Shown here piece by piece: positions 7,779 through 16,571 of a stretch of 64,000 nucleotides of DNA (its first letter is position 1; the number at the start of each line of letters is the position of its first letter). Made by a program: the position numbers and the translations under genes. The stretch covers positions 7,936,001-8,000,000 of the forward strand of contig NZ_QUMQ01000001.1 in NCBI RefSeq assembly GCF_003387075.1. Reading direction: 5' to 3'. Origin of the DNA: Asanoa ferruginea. GTDB taxonomy: Bacteria; Actinomycetota; Actinomycetes; Mycobacteriales; Micromonosporaceae. The notes under the pieces are model-generated. The model was not told the DNA's origin, searched no databases, and worked only from the letters and a program-made list of their open reading frames with translations.

Positions 7779-8942
7779 ATGTCCGTCCGCGACTTCGTCC
7801 ACGATGTCCTGGCCAGCGTCGCGCGGGTCGACGAGCCGTTCACCCGGGCATCCGCGGCTCGGCCGCTCCCGGCGTGGCTGGTGAGCCTGACCCGGACCAG
7901 CCGTGCCTTCGCCGGTCGGTCCGGCGCGGTGGGCGGGTGGCCGGCCGATCTGTCCGCGGCCGTCACCCGCGACACGCCCGCGTTCGGGCACACCGCCGGC
8001 CGGCGCGTCCCGCTACGGATGCCGGCCCGGGGTGGTCTCGCCGTCGCCATGGCCGTGGTGGTCGCGATGCTGGTCGTGCCGACCGCGTTCGCGTGGGGAC
8101 TGCGGGACAGCGTCTACGAGCCGGGCGGCGTCGGCGGCCCCGCACTCCCGACGGCGAGCCCGCCTCAGGTCGACGTGCCACCGGACCCAGGGTTCCAACC
8201 GAAGTACGACACCCGGATCGTCATCCCGGGCGCCGACGCCGGCAAGCCCCGAACCACCCATGTCGACCTCCACCAGGGCGTGATCCGAGCCGCCGCGCGA
8301 GACCTGACGGTCGAAGCCAGAGGGACCACCACCACGATCACGGCCGCGCGTCAGATCGCGGGCGCGAACCTGTCACCCGACCAGGACCAGCCCGCCGACT
8401 GCCTCCGGGCGATCGAGGCCGCGCCGTTCGCCGGCGGCCAGCCCGTCTCGGGAAAACGCGGCGGGCGCTTCTGCCTCCACCTCCCGGCGACCGACGAGTC
8501 CCTTAGCCTCGTCGTCCACATCACCGTGGAAGATGTGGGAGCCGATGGCTCGCTCACGCTCCGCCTGGTCGCGTGGACCGTCACCGCACCAATCGCGTTC
8601 AGCGCCTCGACCAGCCTGCCGATGTGCGCAACCCTGACCGGCACCGGCACCCGGCCCGCCGACGGCGAGGTCGCCCTCTTCGTCCGGTCCGCGGCCGACC
8701 TGGGGTATTACTACGAGCAGGTGGTCACGTTCGACGTCCGCGGCCGATGGACGGCGACGGTCAGGCTCGGCGGCCCGGAGGATGTCGGAAGGGCGTTCGT
8801 TCTCGCGGCGGTCGCGGTGACCCCGGCCGAGGCCGCTGCTCTCCAGAGCACCGCTGGCGGCCCATCCGCCGTGCCCACCCTGCCCGGCGAAGTCCTGGCT
8901 CAGCGGCAGGTCATCCGGACCGCCGACGCCGGCACCTGCTGA
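7779..8942 (+). CDS. single-span membrane protein, unknown function
   Basis: 387 aa, no family recognised. An approximately 85-residue N-terminal cytoplasmic segment is followed by one clear membrane helix (AVAMAVVVAMLVVPTAFAWG, about residues 88-107) and an extracytoplasmic C-terminal region of about 280 residues with few cysteines, apparently beta-rich. Coupled to the preceding small membrane protein (4-nt gap) and ends 6 nt before the GGCT-like gene, so the three form an operon. Function could be envelope-associated; nothing more can be claimed. Confidence 0.72.
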   Translation: MSVRDFVHDVLASVARVDEPFTRASAARPLPAWLVSLTRTSRAFAGRSGAVGGWPADLSAAVTRDTPAFGHTAGRRVPLRMPARGGLAVAMAVVVAMLVVPTAFAWGLRDSVYEPGGVGGPALPTASPPQVDVPPDPGFQPKYDTRIVIPGADAGKPRTTHVDLHQGVIRAAARDLTVEARGTTTTITAARQIAGANLSPDQDQPADCLRAIEAAPFAGGQPVSGKRGGRFCLHLPATDESLSLVVHITVEDVGADGSLTLRLVAWTVTAPIAFSASTSLPMCATLTGTGTRPADGEVALFVRSAADLGYYYEQVVTFDVRGRWTATVRLGGPEDVGRAFVLAAVAVTPAEAAALQSTAGGPSAVPTLPGEVLAQRQVIRTADAGTC

Positions 8943-8948
8943 CCGCCC

Positions 8949-9536
8949 ATGCCGATCCGGAGACCGGCCGACCACGGGGTGTTCGTCTACGGCTCGCTCA
9001 TCTCACCCCAGGACATCACCGGCGTGCTGGGCAAAGAGGCGGGTGTCGACCACGGCCTCGCGACGCTGTCCGGCTGGCGACGGACCTGGAACGTCTGCAC
9101 CGACAACACGACCTCGCGCAAGGTCCGCTACTACACGCCCGGTAGCGAGGAGCGCCCGCCGGTGCAGGTGCTGTTCCTCAACCTGGAACGGGCCGCCGCG
9201 GCCACGGTCACCGGCTACGTCATCGTCGTCGACGCGCACCGCCTCGCGGCGCTGGACGCCCGCGAGGGCAACTACGACCGGGTCGTGGTGACCGACCAGA
9301 TCACGATGCGCGCCACGGCCAGGCCCAACGTCGTCTGGACCTACGTCGGTAAGGCGGACCGGGCTGCGACAGCGCGCGCCGCCATCCTGCGCGGGTCGGC
9401 CCGGATCCGGAAGGAATACCTAGACACGGTGGTCGAGGCTTTCGCCGGGAACGACGACCTGACGGCCGAGTTGGAGCAGATCACCCGGCCGCCGCCGGCA
9501 CCGGTCGAAAGCCTCGACCGCGTCGCCGAGGGCTAG
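8949..9536 (+). CDS. gamma-glutamylcyclotransferase-like (GGCT/AIG2 fold) protein
   Basis: 195 aa. The substrate-loop motif VYGSL (residues about 12-16) and the conserved acidic residue in LDAREGNYDRV are the hallmarks of the GGCT-like fold, which releases 5-oxoproline from gamma-glutamyl amines or peptides. Substrate is not predictable. Last gene of the operon starting at 7379. Its stop overlaps by 4 nt the stop of the convergent YciI-like gene. Confidence 0.8.
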   Translation: MPIRRPADHGVFVYGSLISPQDITGVLGKEAGVDHGLATLSGWRRTWNVCTDNTTSRKVRYYTPGSEERPPVQVLFLNLERAAAATVTGYVIVVDAHRLAALDAREGNYDRVVVTDQITMRATARPNVVWTYVGKADRAATARAAILRGSARIRKEYLDTVVEAFAGNDDLTAELEQITRPPPAPVESLDRVAEG

Positions 9537-9871
9537 GGCAGGCTGTCGCCGGGGAAGCTGCGGACCGGGTGGGCCGTGTAGGTGAAGACGCCCGCGACCA
9601 CGCCCGGGTCCTCCTCCATCAGCGCGACCGTCGCGTCGAGGTCGCGGTTGAAGATGCCGATGCCGCACACGTCGGTGTCGTCGGCGACCGGGCAGACGAT
9701 GCTCAGGTCGCCGTCGGCGCGCAGGCCGAAGTTGCGCCGGCCGTGCTCCCAGATGATCGGGCGGGCCTCGGGCGTGCCGTATTTCGGGCCCGCGTGCAGG
9801 ATGACCGTCGTGTAGGTCTTCGTGGTGGTCATGCCGGCGCGCATCTCGTCGTCGCTGACGTAGGTGGTCAC
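9533..9871 (-). CDS. YciI-like protein
   Basis: 112 aa, with a YCII/dimeric alpha-beta barrel look (TYTTVILHAGPKY, then ARPIIWEHGRRNF, DVCGIGIFN, ATVALMEEDPGVVAGVF, ending in a PGDSLP tail). Family members are small, mostly uncharacterised, probably enzymatic proteins. Start ATG 9871; an in-frame ATG 13 codons further in (MTTTKTYTT) is an equally good alternative. Divergent from the MFS pump. Confidence 0.75.
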   Translation of the reverse strand: MTTYVSDDEMRAGMTTTKTYTTVILHAGPKYGTPEARPIIWEHGRRNFGLRADGDLSIVCPVADDTDVCGIGIFNRDLDATVALMEEDPGVVAGVFTYTAHPVRSFPGDSLP

Positions 9872-9967
9872 GGTGCCTCCGGAAATTCGGTTCGGAACGC
9901 TGTCGAAGACCGCGACGCGGCTCCGACCTCCGGGGTGAAGCGAACACGACCGGAGGGAACTTGCGCA

Positions 9968-11449
9968 ATGAGTAAAACGCGTGCGGGGCGGAAGGAATGG
10001 GTGGGACTCGCTGTCCTGGCCATGCCGTCATTGCTCGTCTCAATCGATCTGTTCGTGCTGCTGCTGGCGGTGCCGCGGCTCAGCGGCGACCTCGCCGCCA
10101 GCAGCACCGAGCAGCTCTGGATCATCGACATCTACGGGTTCCTGCTGTCGGGCTTCCTGATCACCATGGGCGCGGTCGGCGACCGGCTCGGCCGGCGGCG
10201 GCTGCTGTTCGGCGGTGCCGCCGTGTTCGGGGTGGCCTCCGTGGCCGCCGCCTACGCTACGGACCCGATCATGCTGATCGTGGCCCGCGCACTGCTCGGC
10301 ATCGCGGGCGCGGCCCTCGGTCCGACGACGCTCGCCCTGATCACCGGCATGTTCCGCGAGCCGAAGCAGCGGGCCACCGCGATCGGCGTCTGGCTGATGT
10401 CGCTGATGGGCGGCGCCGCGATCGGCCCGGTCGTCGGCGGCGTGCTGCTCGCCAACTTCTGGTGGGGCTCGGTCTTCCTGATCGCCGTACCCGCGATGGT
10501 CCTGCTCCTGACCCTCGGCCCGGCGCTGCTGCCCAAGGACGAGCGCACCGGCCAGGAACCCGAGGCGCCGCTCGACCTGGTCAGCGTCGCGCTCTCGCTG
10601 GCCGCGATCCTGCCCAGCGTCTATGGCATCAAGGAACTCGCCCGGCACGGCTTCGAGCCGGTTCCGGCCGCCGTCCTCGCCCTGGGCGTGCTGGTCGCGG
10701 TGCTCTTCGTCCGCCGCCAGCAGACCCTCGACAACCCGCTCGTCGACTTCCGGCTGTTCGCCAAGCCGACGTTCCGCACCGCGCTCGGCAGCATGTTCGT
10801 CAACACCATGCTGCCCGGCACGACGATGGTGCTGATCACGCAGTACCTGCTGCTCGTCGCCGGCTACGCGCCGCTGCACGCGGGGCTCGCGATGCTGCCG
10901 GCCGTCGCCGCCGGGATCGTCTCGACCCAGGTGGCGCCGCTCGCCGCCCGCCGGATCCGGCCGGCGCCGCTGATCGCCGGTGGGCTCGTCGTCTCGGTCG
11001 CCGGGCTGCTCCTGCTGGCGGCAGCCGGCGACCCGGCCACCGTGATCACCGGGTTCGCGCTGTTCAACATCGGCGCGGGGCCGCTGGTCACGCTCGGCAC
11101 CGGGATCGTGGTCGGTGCGGTGCCGCCGGAGAAGGCCGGGTCCGCCGCGTCGCTGGCCCAGACGGCCAACGAGTTCGGCTTCGCCCTCGGTGTCGCGGTG
11201 CTCGGCAGCGTCGCCGCGGCCGTCTATCGCGCCGCCGCCCCGGCCGGCGCCGGTGACTCACTGGCCACCGCGCCGGCGGGGCTGCTCGACCAGGCGCGGG
11301 CCGCGTACACCGATGGCTTGCATGTCGTCGCCGCCATCAGCGCCGTCGCCATCGCGATCACCGCGGTGGTCTGCCTGCGGACGCTGCGACAGCTCCCGCC
11401 CGTGGGCCAGGAACGAGCCCAGGAGCGGGAACTCGAACTACAGCAGTGA
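9968..11449 (+). CDS. MFS drug efflux transporter, DHA2 (14-TM) type
   Basis: 493 aa proton-driven exporter of the QacA/LfrA/SmvA-like branch. The first helix has LVSIDLFVLLLAVPRL, the loop 2-3 motif GDRLGRRRLL (motif A) and the antiporter motif C region follow, with about 14 hydrophobic spans. Typical substrates are cationic dyes and biocides. No regulator is adjacent. ATG 9968 follows a weak ribosome site; earlier in-frame starts would lack family sequence. The 3' end overlaps the convergent wall-protein gene by 12 nt. Confidence 0.9.
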   Translation: MSKTRAGRKEWVGLAVLAMPSLLVSIDLFVLLLAVPRLSGDLAASSTEQLWIIDIYGFLLSGFLITMGAVGDRLGRRRLLFGGAAVFGVASVAAAYATDPIMLIVARALLGIAGAALGPTTLALITGMFREPKQRATAIGVWLMSLMGGAAIGPVVGGVLLANFWWGSVFLIAVPAMVLLLTLGPALLPKDERTGQEPEAPLDLVSVALSLAAILPSVYGIKELARHGFEPVPAAVLALGVLVAVLFVRRQQTLDNPLVDFRLFAKPTFRTALGSMFVNTMLPGTTMVLITQYLLLVAGYAPLHAGLAMLPAVAAGIVSTQVAPLAARRIRPAPLIAGGLVVSVAGLLLLAAAGDPATVITGFALFNIGAGPLVTLGTGIVVGAVPPEKAGSAASLAQTANEFGFALGVAVLGSVAAAVYRAAAPAGAGDSLATAPAGLLDQARAAYTDGLHVVAAISAVAIAITAVVCLRTLRQLPPVGQERAQERELELQQ

Positions 11450-12469
11450 CATGTGTACGTGGTCCGTATGGTCGCTGTCGCCGCTGTAGGACTTCCAGCC
11501 GGTGGCCGGGAACCAGATGCGTTTGTACCAGATGACGTAGAGGATCCCGAGCGCGTCGGCGTTGCGGACCAGGAAGGCGGCCAGGTTGTTGCCGTACACC
11601 TTCATGTCTCTGTTGGATGCGCTGGCGAAGCCACTCTTCAGCAGCGACCAGTCGCAGGCGCGGCCCTTCGGATGCTCGTAGGGCCCGCCATTGCGGTGGC
11701 AACCGACGAACCGGTTGAATCCGGCCCGCTTGACCTCCTGGTAGGCGTGCATCGTGCGGGGCGTGATGCAGCCGCTCGTGGTCGGGTCCTTCACGCTGCA
11801 CGACTCGTCCGGAAAGCTGCCGTCGGCCGAGCGCGGCGCCGGGCGGGCCTTCGGCGAGGTCGCCACCACGTCGCCGCCGGTGAGCAGCAGGCCACCGACC
11901 TTGTCGAGCTCCTTCTCGGCGGTGCGCTTCTGCTTGGCCATCGAGTCGGCGGCGGCCTTCTGCTCGGCCACCACGGCGTCGATCTCCGCCTTCGCGTTCG
12001 CGACCTGCCGCTCGGCCTCGACCAGCTCGTTCAGCTTGGCGGCGTTGTACTGGTTGAGCCGCTCGAGGACGGTCGCCTTCTCCAGGAAGCCGCCGCCCTC
12101 GCTCGTCGAGTTGAGCATCGCGACCATCGGCGTGAGCCGGCCGGCCCGGTAGGACTCGGTGGCGAACTCGGCCACCTGCGGGCGCAACTGCGCGACCTTC
12201 GCCTCGGCCTGCCGCACTTGGACGTCGAGTTGGAGTTGGCGCTTGCGCGACCTCTCCAGCACGTTCTTCGCCTTGACGTATTGCTTGCCGGTCGACTCGA
12301 GCACGTCGCCGAGCAGCGGGACCGCCTTCTCCTTCGGCGCGGGCGGCGTCGTCGGCGTCGGCGAGGGGTTGGGCGCGGCGTAGCTCACGCCGGGTGGCAG
12401 CACGGCGACCGTTGCGGCGGCGACCAGGGCCAGGGCAGTTGCGAGCCAGCGTCGTCGCGCGGCGGTCAT
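11438..12469 (-). CDS. secreted coiled-coil protein with C-terminal ARB_07466-type domain
   Basis: 343 aa. Signal peptide (MTAARRRWLATALAL... cleaved near SYAAP), a short Pro/Thr linker, a long alpha-helical coiled coil (about residues 50-195, heptad-rich AEAKVAQLRPQVAEF) and a C-terminal domain from about 235. The C-terminal domain has YEHPKGRACDWSL, and SDHTDHVHMSL ends the protein; these His/Asp residues look like a metal site of the LAS/D,D-peptidase-like ARB_07466 domain family common in actinobacteria. The layout resembles NlpC/RipA-type wall hydrolases with a regulatory coiled coil. A role in peptidoglycan turnover is inference. Confidence 0.82.
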   Translation of the reverse strand: MTAARRRWLATALALVAAATVAVLPPGVSYAAPNPSPTPTTPPAPKEKAVPLLGDVLESTGKQYVKAKNVLERSRKRQLQLDVQVRQAEAKVAQLRPQVAEFATESYRAGRLTPMVAMLNSTSEGGGFLEKATVLERLNQYNAAKLNELVEAERQVANAKAEIDAVVAEQKAAADSMAKQKRTAEKELDKVGGLLLTGGDVVATSPKARPAPRSADGSFPDESCSVKDPTTSGCITPRTMHAYQEVKRAGFNRFVGCHRNGGPYEHPKGRACDWSLLKSGFASASNRDMKVYGNNLAAFLVRNADALGILYVIWYKRIWFPATGWKSYSGDSDHTDHVHMSLL

Positions 12470-12566
12470 ACTCGTCGTTTCCCTCCGTCAAACCGCGCAC
12501 GAGCATACCCAAGGGAGATCCCGTCGCAACTGGTGCACAAAGCGACAGGCCAGTCGCCAACCGTTA

Positions 12567-14285
12567 TCAATGCGAGTCACGGGGTACGCGGTCGCCACTT
12601 CCGCCGGTCAGAAAGTCCAGATCCGCACCAGTTTCCGCGCCGCGAACTGTATCGACGTAGAGCTTTTCCCAGCCGCGGGTCGGCCGGGCCAGCGCGGCCA
12701 CCATCGCGGGCGCGGGTTCGCGGGCCGCGAACTCGGCCGCCGGGATGTCGACGTCGATCCGCCGCCTCTCGACGTCGAGCACGATCGGGTCGCCGTCGCG
12801 CACCTTCGACAGCGGGCCGCCGGCCGCGCCCTCGGGCGCGACGTGCAGCACGACCGTCCCGTAGGCGGTGCCGCTCATCCGCCCGTCGCAGACCCGCACC
12901 ATGTCACGCACGCCCTGCTGGAGCAGCTTGCGCGGCAGCGGCAGGTTGGCCACCTCCGGCATGCCCGGGTAGCCCTTCGGCCCGCAACCGCGCAGCACCA
13001 GCACCGAGTCGGCGTCGACGTCGAGAGCCGGGTCGTCGATCCGGTGGTGCAGGTCTTCGACCGAGTCGAAGACGACGGCCCGGCCGCGGTGCTGGAGCAG
13101 CGCCTCGGTCGCCGCCGCCGGCTTGATGATCGCGCCGTCGGGCGCCAGGTCGCCGCGGAGCACCGCGATGCCGGCGTCGGCCATCATCGGCAGGGTGCGC
13201 GGCCGGATCACTTCGGGGTCGTGGATGGTGGCGTCCTCGAGATACTCGCCGAGGGGCCGGCCGGTCACCGTCAGCGCGTCGAGGTCGAGCAGGTCGGAGA
13301 TCTCGCGCAGCACGGCCGCCAGGCCACCGGCGCGGTGGAAGTCTTCCATCAGGTGCCGGCCCGCGGGCTGGAGATCGACCAGCAGCGGGATGCCGTGCCC
13401 GGCCCGGTCGATGTCGTCGAGGGTCAGCGGCACGCCGAGCCGGCCGGCGATCGCGAGCAGGTGCACGACCGCGTTGGTCGAACCGCCGAGCGCGCCGAGC
13501 GCCACGATCGCGTTGTGGAACGAGGCCTTGGTGATGATCTGACTCGGTCGCCGGCCCTCACGGACCATCTCGACCGCAAGGCGCCCGGACTCGTGCGCCT
13601 GCGCCAGCAGCCGGCTGTCGGGTGCCGGCAGACCGGCGGTGCCCGGGAGCGTCGTGCCGAGCACCTCGGCGAGCAGGCCCATCGTCGAGGCCGTACCCAT
13701 CGTGTTGCAATGCCCCTTGCTCCTGATCATGGCCGACTGCGACGCCTGGAAGTCGCGGTTCGACAGCGTGCCGGCCCGGACCTCCTCGGAGAGCCGCCAG
13801 ACGTCGGTGCCGCAACCGAGGGGCACTCCCCGGAACGTGCCGGTGAGCATCGGGCCGCCGGGCACGACCAGCGCCGGCAGGTCGACCGAGGCGGCGCCCA
13901 TCAGCAGCGACGGGATGGTCTTGTCGCAGCCGCCGAGCAGCACCACGCCGTCGATCGGGTTGGCCCGGACCATCTCCTCGATGGCCATCGCGGCCATGTT
14001 GCGCCAGAGCATCGCGGTCGGCCGGACCTGCGTCTCACCCAGGGAAACCACGGGCAGATTCAGGGGTACGCCGCCGGCGGCCCAGATGCCGTCGGAGACG
14101 CTCCTGGCCACCTCGGTGAGGTGCATGTTGCAGGGCGTGAGGTCGGACGCGGTGTTGGCGATGGCGATCTGCGGCTTGCCGTTGAACGCCGAATCGGGTG
14201 AGCCGCGGCGCATCCAGGCGCGGTGGATGTAGGAGTTCCGGTCCTGGCCGGCATACCACGCGTCGGAGCGGAGGGGGGCAGGCAT
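12567..14285 (-). CDS. IlvD/Edd-family sugar-acid dehydratase
   Basis: 572-aa iron-sulfur dehydratase that converts a sugar acid to a 2-keto-3-deoxy acid. Candidate cluster ligands C52 (TPCNMH), C120 (GGCDKT) and C193 (GHCNTMG) have spacings of 68 and 73 residues, matching those known for L-arabinonate dehydratase (C59/C127/C200), a 2Fe-2S enzyme; length also fits that branch better than biosynthetic IlvD. The terminal region has DGRMSGTAYGTVVLHV. ATG 14285 is taken as start; an ATG three codons upstream at 14294 is possible. Divergent from a Zn-dependent dehydrogenase, which suggests a sugar oxidation/dehydration pathway. Exact substrate unknown. Confidence 0.87.
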   Translation of the reverse strand: MPAPLRSDAWYAGQDRNSYIHRAWMRRGSPDSAFNGKPQIAIANTASDLTPCNMHLTEVARSVSDGIWAAGGVPLNLPVVSLGETQVRPTAMLWRNMAAMAIEEMVRANPIDGVVLLGGCDKTIPSLLMGAASVDLPALVVPGGPMLTGTFRGVPLGCGTDVWRLSEEVRAGTLSNRDFQASQSAMIRSKGHCNTMGTASTMGLLAEVLGTTLPGTAGLPAPDSRLLAQAHESGRLAVEMVREGRRPSQIITKASFHNAIVALGALGGSTNAVVHLLAIAGRLGVPLTLDDIDRAGHGIPLLVDLQPAGRHLMEDFHRAGGLAAVLREISDLLDLDALTVTGRPLGEYLEDATIHDPEVIRPRTLPMMADAGIAVLRGDLAPDGAIIKPAAATEALLQHRGRAVVFDSVEDLHHRIDDPALDVDADSVLVLRGCGPKGYPGMPEVANLPLPRKLLQQGVRDMVRVCDGRMSGTAYGTVVLHVAPEGAAGGPLSKVRDGDPIVLDVERRRIDVDIPAAEFAAREPAPAMVAALARPTRGWEKLYVDTVRGAETGADLDFLTGGSGDRVPRDSH

Positions 14286-14325
14286 ACTGCCCATTATCAA
14301 GATTCGCCTGATCGGGTGGCAGGGG

Positions 14326-15348
14326 GTGGCCGTGCGCGCTTTCGTCGTCGTCGGGCCGGGCCGGGCGGAAGTCCGCGACGTGGCTCCTCCGGTACCCCGG
14401 ATCGGCGAGGTCATCGTCGATGTCGAGCGGGCCGGCGTGTGCGGCACCGACGCCGAGTTCTACTCGGGCCACATGGCCTACCTGCACACCGGCGACGCCG
14501 CGTACCCGATCAGAATCGGTCATGAATGGTGTGGGGTCGTCTCCGCGGTCGGCGCCAGCGTTGACAGTTCGTGGGTGGGCCGGCGGGTCATCGGCGACAC
14601 CATGCTCGGCTGCGGCGAGTGCCTGCGGTGTCTGAGCGGGCGGCAGCACCTGTGCGCGGACCGCTTCGAGATCGGCATCCGGGGCGGCTGGCCGGGGGCC
14701 TTGGCCGAGCAACTACCGGTGCCGGTGCGGGCGCTGCACCCACTGCCCGACTCGGTCGATGCGACGTTGGGCGCCCTGGTCGAGCCGGGCGGCAACGCGC
14801 TGCGGGTGGTCGACGCGGCTTCGGTGACGGCGACCACCCGGTTGCTCGTGCTGGGTCCTGGCACGATCGGCCTGCTGGTGGCGCAGATCGCGGCGGCGCG
14901 GGGTGCCGAGGTCCACCTGCTGGGCCAGGATTCGCCGTCGCTGGCGTTCGCGCGCGGGTTGGGGTTCGCACACACCTGGACCTCTGCTGATCTGCCGTCT
15001 TCGTTGGCTTTTGACTCCGTTGTCGACGCGACGAATGCGGCCTCGATGCCGGCGTTCGCGGCGCGTCGGGTCGAGCCCGGCGGCCGGGTCGTCTACATCG
15101 GCATCGCCGAGGAGGCGTCGCTGGTCGACTCGCGCGACCTGGTGTTGCGGGACGTGACCGCGGTGGGCGTGTTGAGCGCGTCGGGCGGGCTGTCCGGAAC
15201 GATCGAGCTGTATGCGACCGGCGTCGTGGACCCGCGGCCGCTGGTCGCGGCGACGGTCGGCCTGGCCGAGGCGGCCGACGTGCTGGCCGGCCGGCGCTCC
15301 CCCGCATGGGGCGCGGCACCAAAAGTTCACGTCGACCCGCGCCGGTGA
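14326..15348 (+). CDS. zinc-dependent medium-chain dehydrogenase (polyol/sugar type)
   Basis: 340 aa MDR-family NAD(P)-dependent alcohol dehydrogenase. Catalytic zinc motifs VCGTDAEFYSG and GHEWCG, the structural-zinc Cys cluster in LGCGECLRCLSGRQHLC, and the Rossmann motif LGPGTIGLLVAQ are all present. Closest in character to sorbitol/L-idonate/threonine-type dehydrogenases. Start could be GTG 14326 or GTG 14332; a GGGGG stretch just before favours the latter, giving MRAFVVVGPG. Only about 40 nt separate it from the divergent dehydratase, so the two likely share control and act in one sugar or sugar-acid route. Confidence 0.87.
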   Translation: MAVRAFVVVGPGRAEVRDVAPPVPRIGEVIVDVERAGVCGTDAEFYSGHMAYLHTGDAAYPIRIGHEWCGVVSAVGASVDSSWVGRRVIGDTMLGCGECLRCLSGRQHLCADRFEIGIRGGWPGALAEQLPVPVRALHPLPDSVDATLGALVEPGGNALRVVDAASVTATTRLLVLGPGTIGLLVAQIAAARGAEVHLLGQDSPSLAFARGLGFAHTWTSADLPSSLAFDSVVDATNAASMPAFAARRVEPGGRVVYIGIAEEASLVDSRDLVLRDVTAVGVLSASGGLSGTIELYATGVVDPRPLVAATVGLAEAADVLAGRRSPAWGAAPKVHVDPRR

Positions 15349-15378
15349 TCCACAGTTTGCGCGGCTAGGGTGTGCGGC

Positions 15379-15831
15379 GTGGGTCGGGCCTCGAAGATCT
15401 ATCGCCATTCTTTGACCCGGTTCCTGGCGTTGGCGGCGCTCGGTTTCGCATTCGACCTTTCGCTGCTGGCCGTGCTGCACGCGGTCACTCCACTACCGAC
15501 CGCGGCGACGGTGAGCATCGCGTTCTGGGTGACGTACGCGCTGAACTTCGCCCTCAACCGCAAGTTCGCGTTCCACGCGGAGCGGCAGAGTGTGCGGGGC
15601 CAGTTGGTGCGGTTCGCGCCGCAGGTCGTGGGTGATTATCTCCTCACCCTGATCGGCGTGACCCTGTTCGGGGCGCTCGGGATGGGCCTGGTCGTGGCCC
15701 GGGTGGCCTCGGGCGGCACAAACCTGATCTTCAACTACGTCCTGTATCGCTGGTGGACCTTCCGCCGGCGTCCTTCTGCCTCGCCCGTGTCGCCGCCGCC
15801 CGTTGAGCCGGAACTGGTCCTCGTGGACTGA
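15379..15831 (+). CDS. GtrA-family membrane protein
   Basis: About 150 aa, four membrane helices with the GtrA signature (RFLALAALGFAFDL in helix 1, FWVTYALNFALNRKFAF between helices 2 and 3, NLIFNYVLYRWWTFR at the end). GtrA-like proteins are thought to help move undecaprenyl-linked sugars across the membrane. No glycosyltransferase partner is adjacent. GTG 15379 preferred (CTAGGG ribosome site); GTG 15370 is in frame. The Pro-rich tail overlaps the 3' end of the opposite HEPN gene by about 100 nt. Confidence 0.8.
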   Translation: MGRASKIYRHSLTRFLALAALGFAFDLSLLAVLHAVTPLPTAATVSIAFWVTYALNFALNRKFAFHAERQSVRGQLVRFAPQVVGDYLLTLIGVTLFGALGMGLVVARVASGGTNLIFNYVLYRWWTFRRRPSASPVSPPPVEPELVLVD

Positions 15832-16528
15832 CCGCCCCCTCCTTGTCGAGCGGGAACTCGGGCAGTCGATCCCAGACGAGCGTCGTGTCCAGCTCGGCCG
15901 CGACCGCGTCGGCCACCACCCGGGCGCCGTGCAGGTGGATGCGGGCACACGAGATCGCGCCGATGAGACCGATCGCGTGGCGGCCGCCCGGCCTTGGCCG
16001 CAGCACGCTGCTGGCCGAGGTCGTGCCACGCAACGGGCCGGGCCAGACCTCGGCACGCCAGCCGGAGACCAGGCCGTGGGTCAGGCAGTGCCGCACCTGC
16101 ATCCACCCGTCCGCGCGCCGCTCCGCCTCGTCGAAGCTGATCGTCTCGATCTCCGGGCGGCTGCTTCCCGTGGGCCGGTTCCAGACCTGGACACCGGGCG
16201 CGGCGCTGATCCACTTCGCCGTGTCCGGGAAGTCGGCGGCGGCTCTGCGCCGGAAGTCGGCCAGGGTCGGGTTGTTCATGGAGACGCGCTTGGCGATCTG
16301 TCCGAGGCCGTACCCCCGTTGGTGTAACGCGGTGGCCAGGAAGTCCTCGACGAATCCTTCGAACGCGGAGATGACGCCGAGAACGATGGCCGGTGGTAGC
16401 GCCGAATAGTTCCCGGCGTTGCCTGCTGTGCGTGGGTGGAGGCTGGCGAGCCGTCGCGGCACCTCCAGCGAGCGAGCGAACCGGTGGACGCTGTCCTGCA
16501 AGGCGACCGGGAACGACATGCCGACCAT
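15731..16528 (-). CDS. HEPN-type protein with R-x4-H motif
   Basis: 265 aa. The segment VISAFEGFVEDFLATAL (about residues 52-68) and, 80 residues on, R146-HCLT-H151-G form the two-helix pattern of HEPN domains; RX4-6H is the known metal-independent ribonuclease motif of that superfamily (the RiboL-PSP/MAE_28990 branch looks closest). No nucleotidyltransferase (MNT) antitoxin gene is next to it. The last about 35 residues lie antisense to gtrA and are low-complexity, so the functional protein may end earlier. Start ATG 16528 (AAGG-like site) or ATG 16519. Function as RNase or defence protein is inference. Confidence 0.62.
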   Translation of the reverse strand: MVGMSFPVALQDSVHRFARSLEVPRRLASLHPRTAGNAGNYSALPPAIVLGVISAFEGFVEDFLATALHQRGYGLGQIAKRVSMNNPTLADFRRRAAADFPDTAKWISAAPGVQVWNRPTGSSRPEIETISFDEAERRADGWMQVRHCLTHGLVSGWRAEVWPGPLRGTTSASSVLRPRPGGRHAIGLIGAISCARIHLHGARVVADAVAAELDTTLVWDRLPEFPLDKEGAVSPRGPVPAQRAAATRARQKDAGGRSTSDTGRS

Positions 16529-16571
16529 TGTCGCTGCCTTGGTCGTGGCTTATGCCGGCAGAATGTCCGGC

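Noticed and set aside
5675-8050. 791-codon minus-strand open frame
   Set aside because: Antisense to the GH3 gene and two following genes; composition is typical of GC-rich shadow frames.
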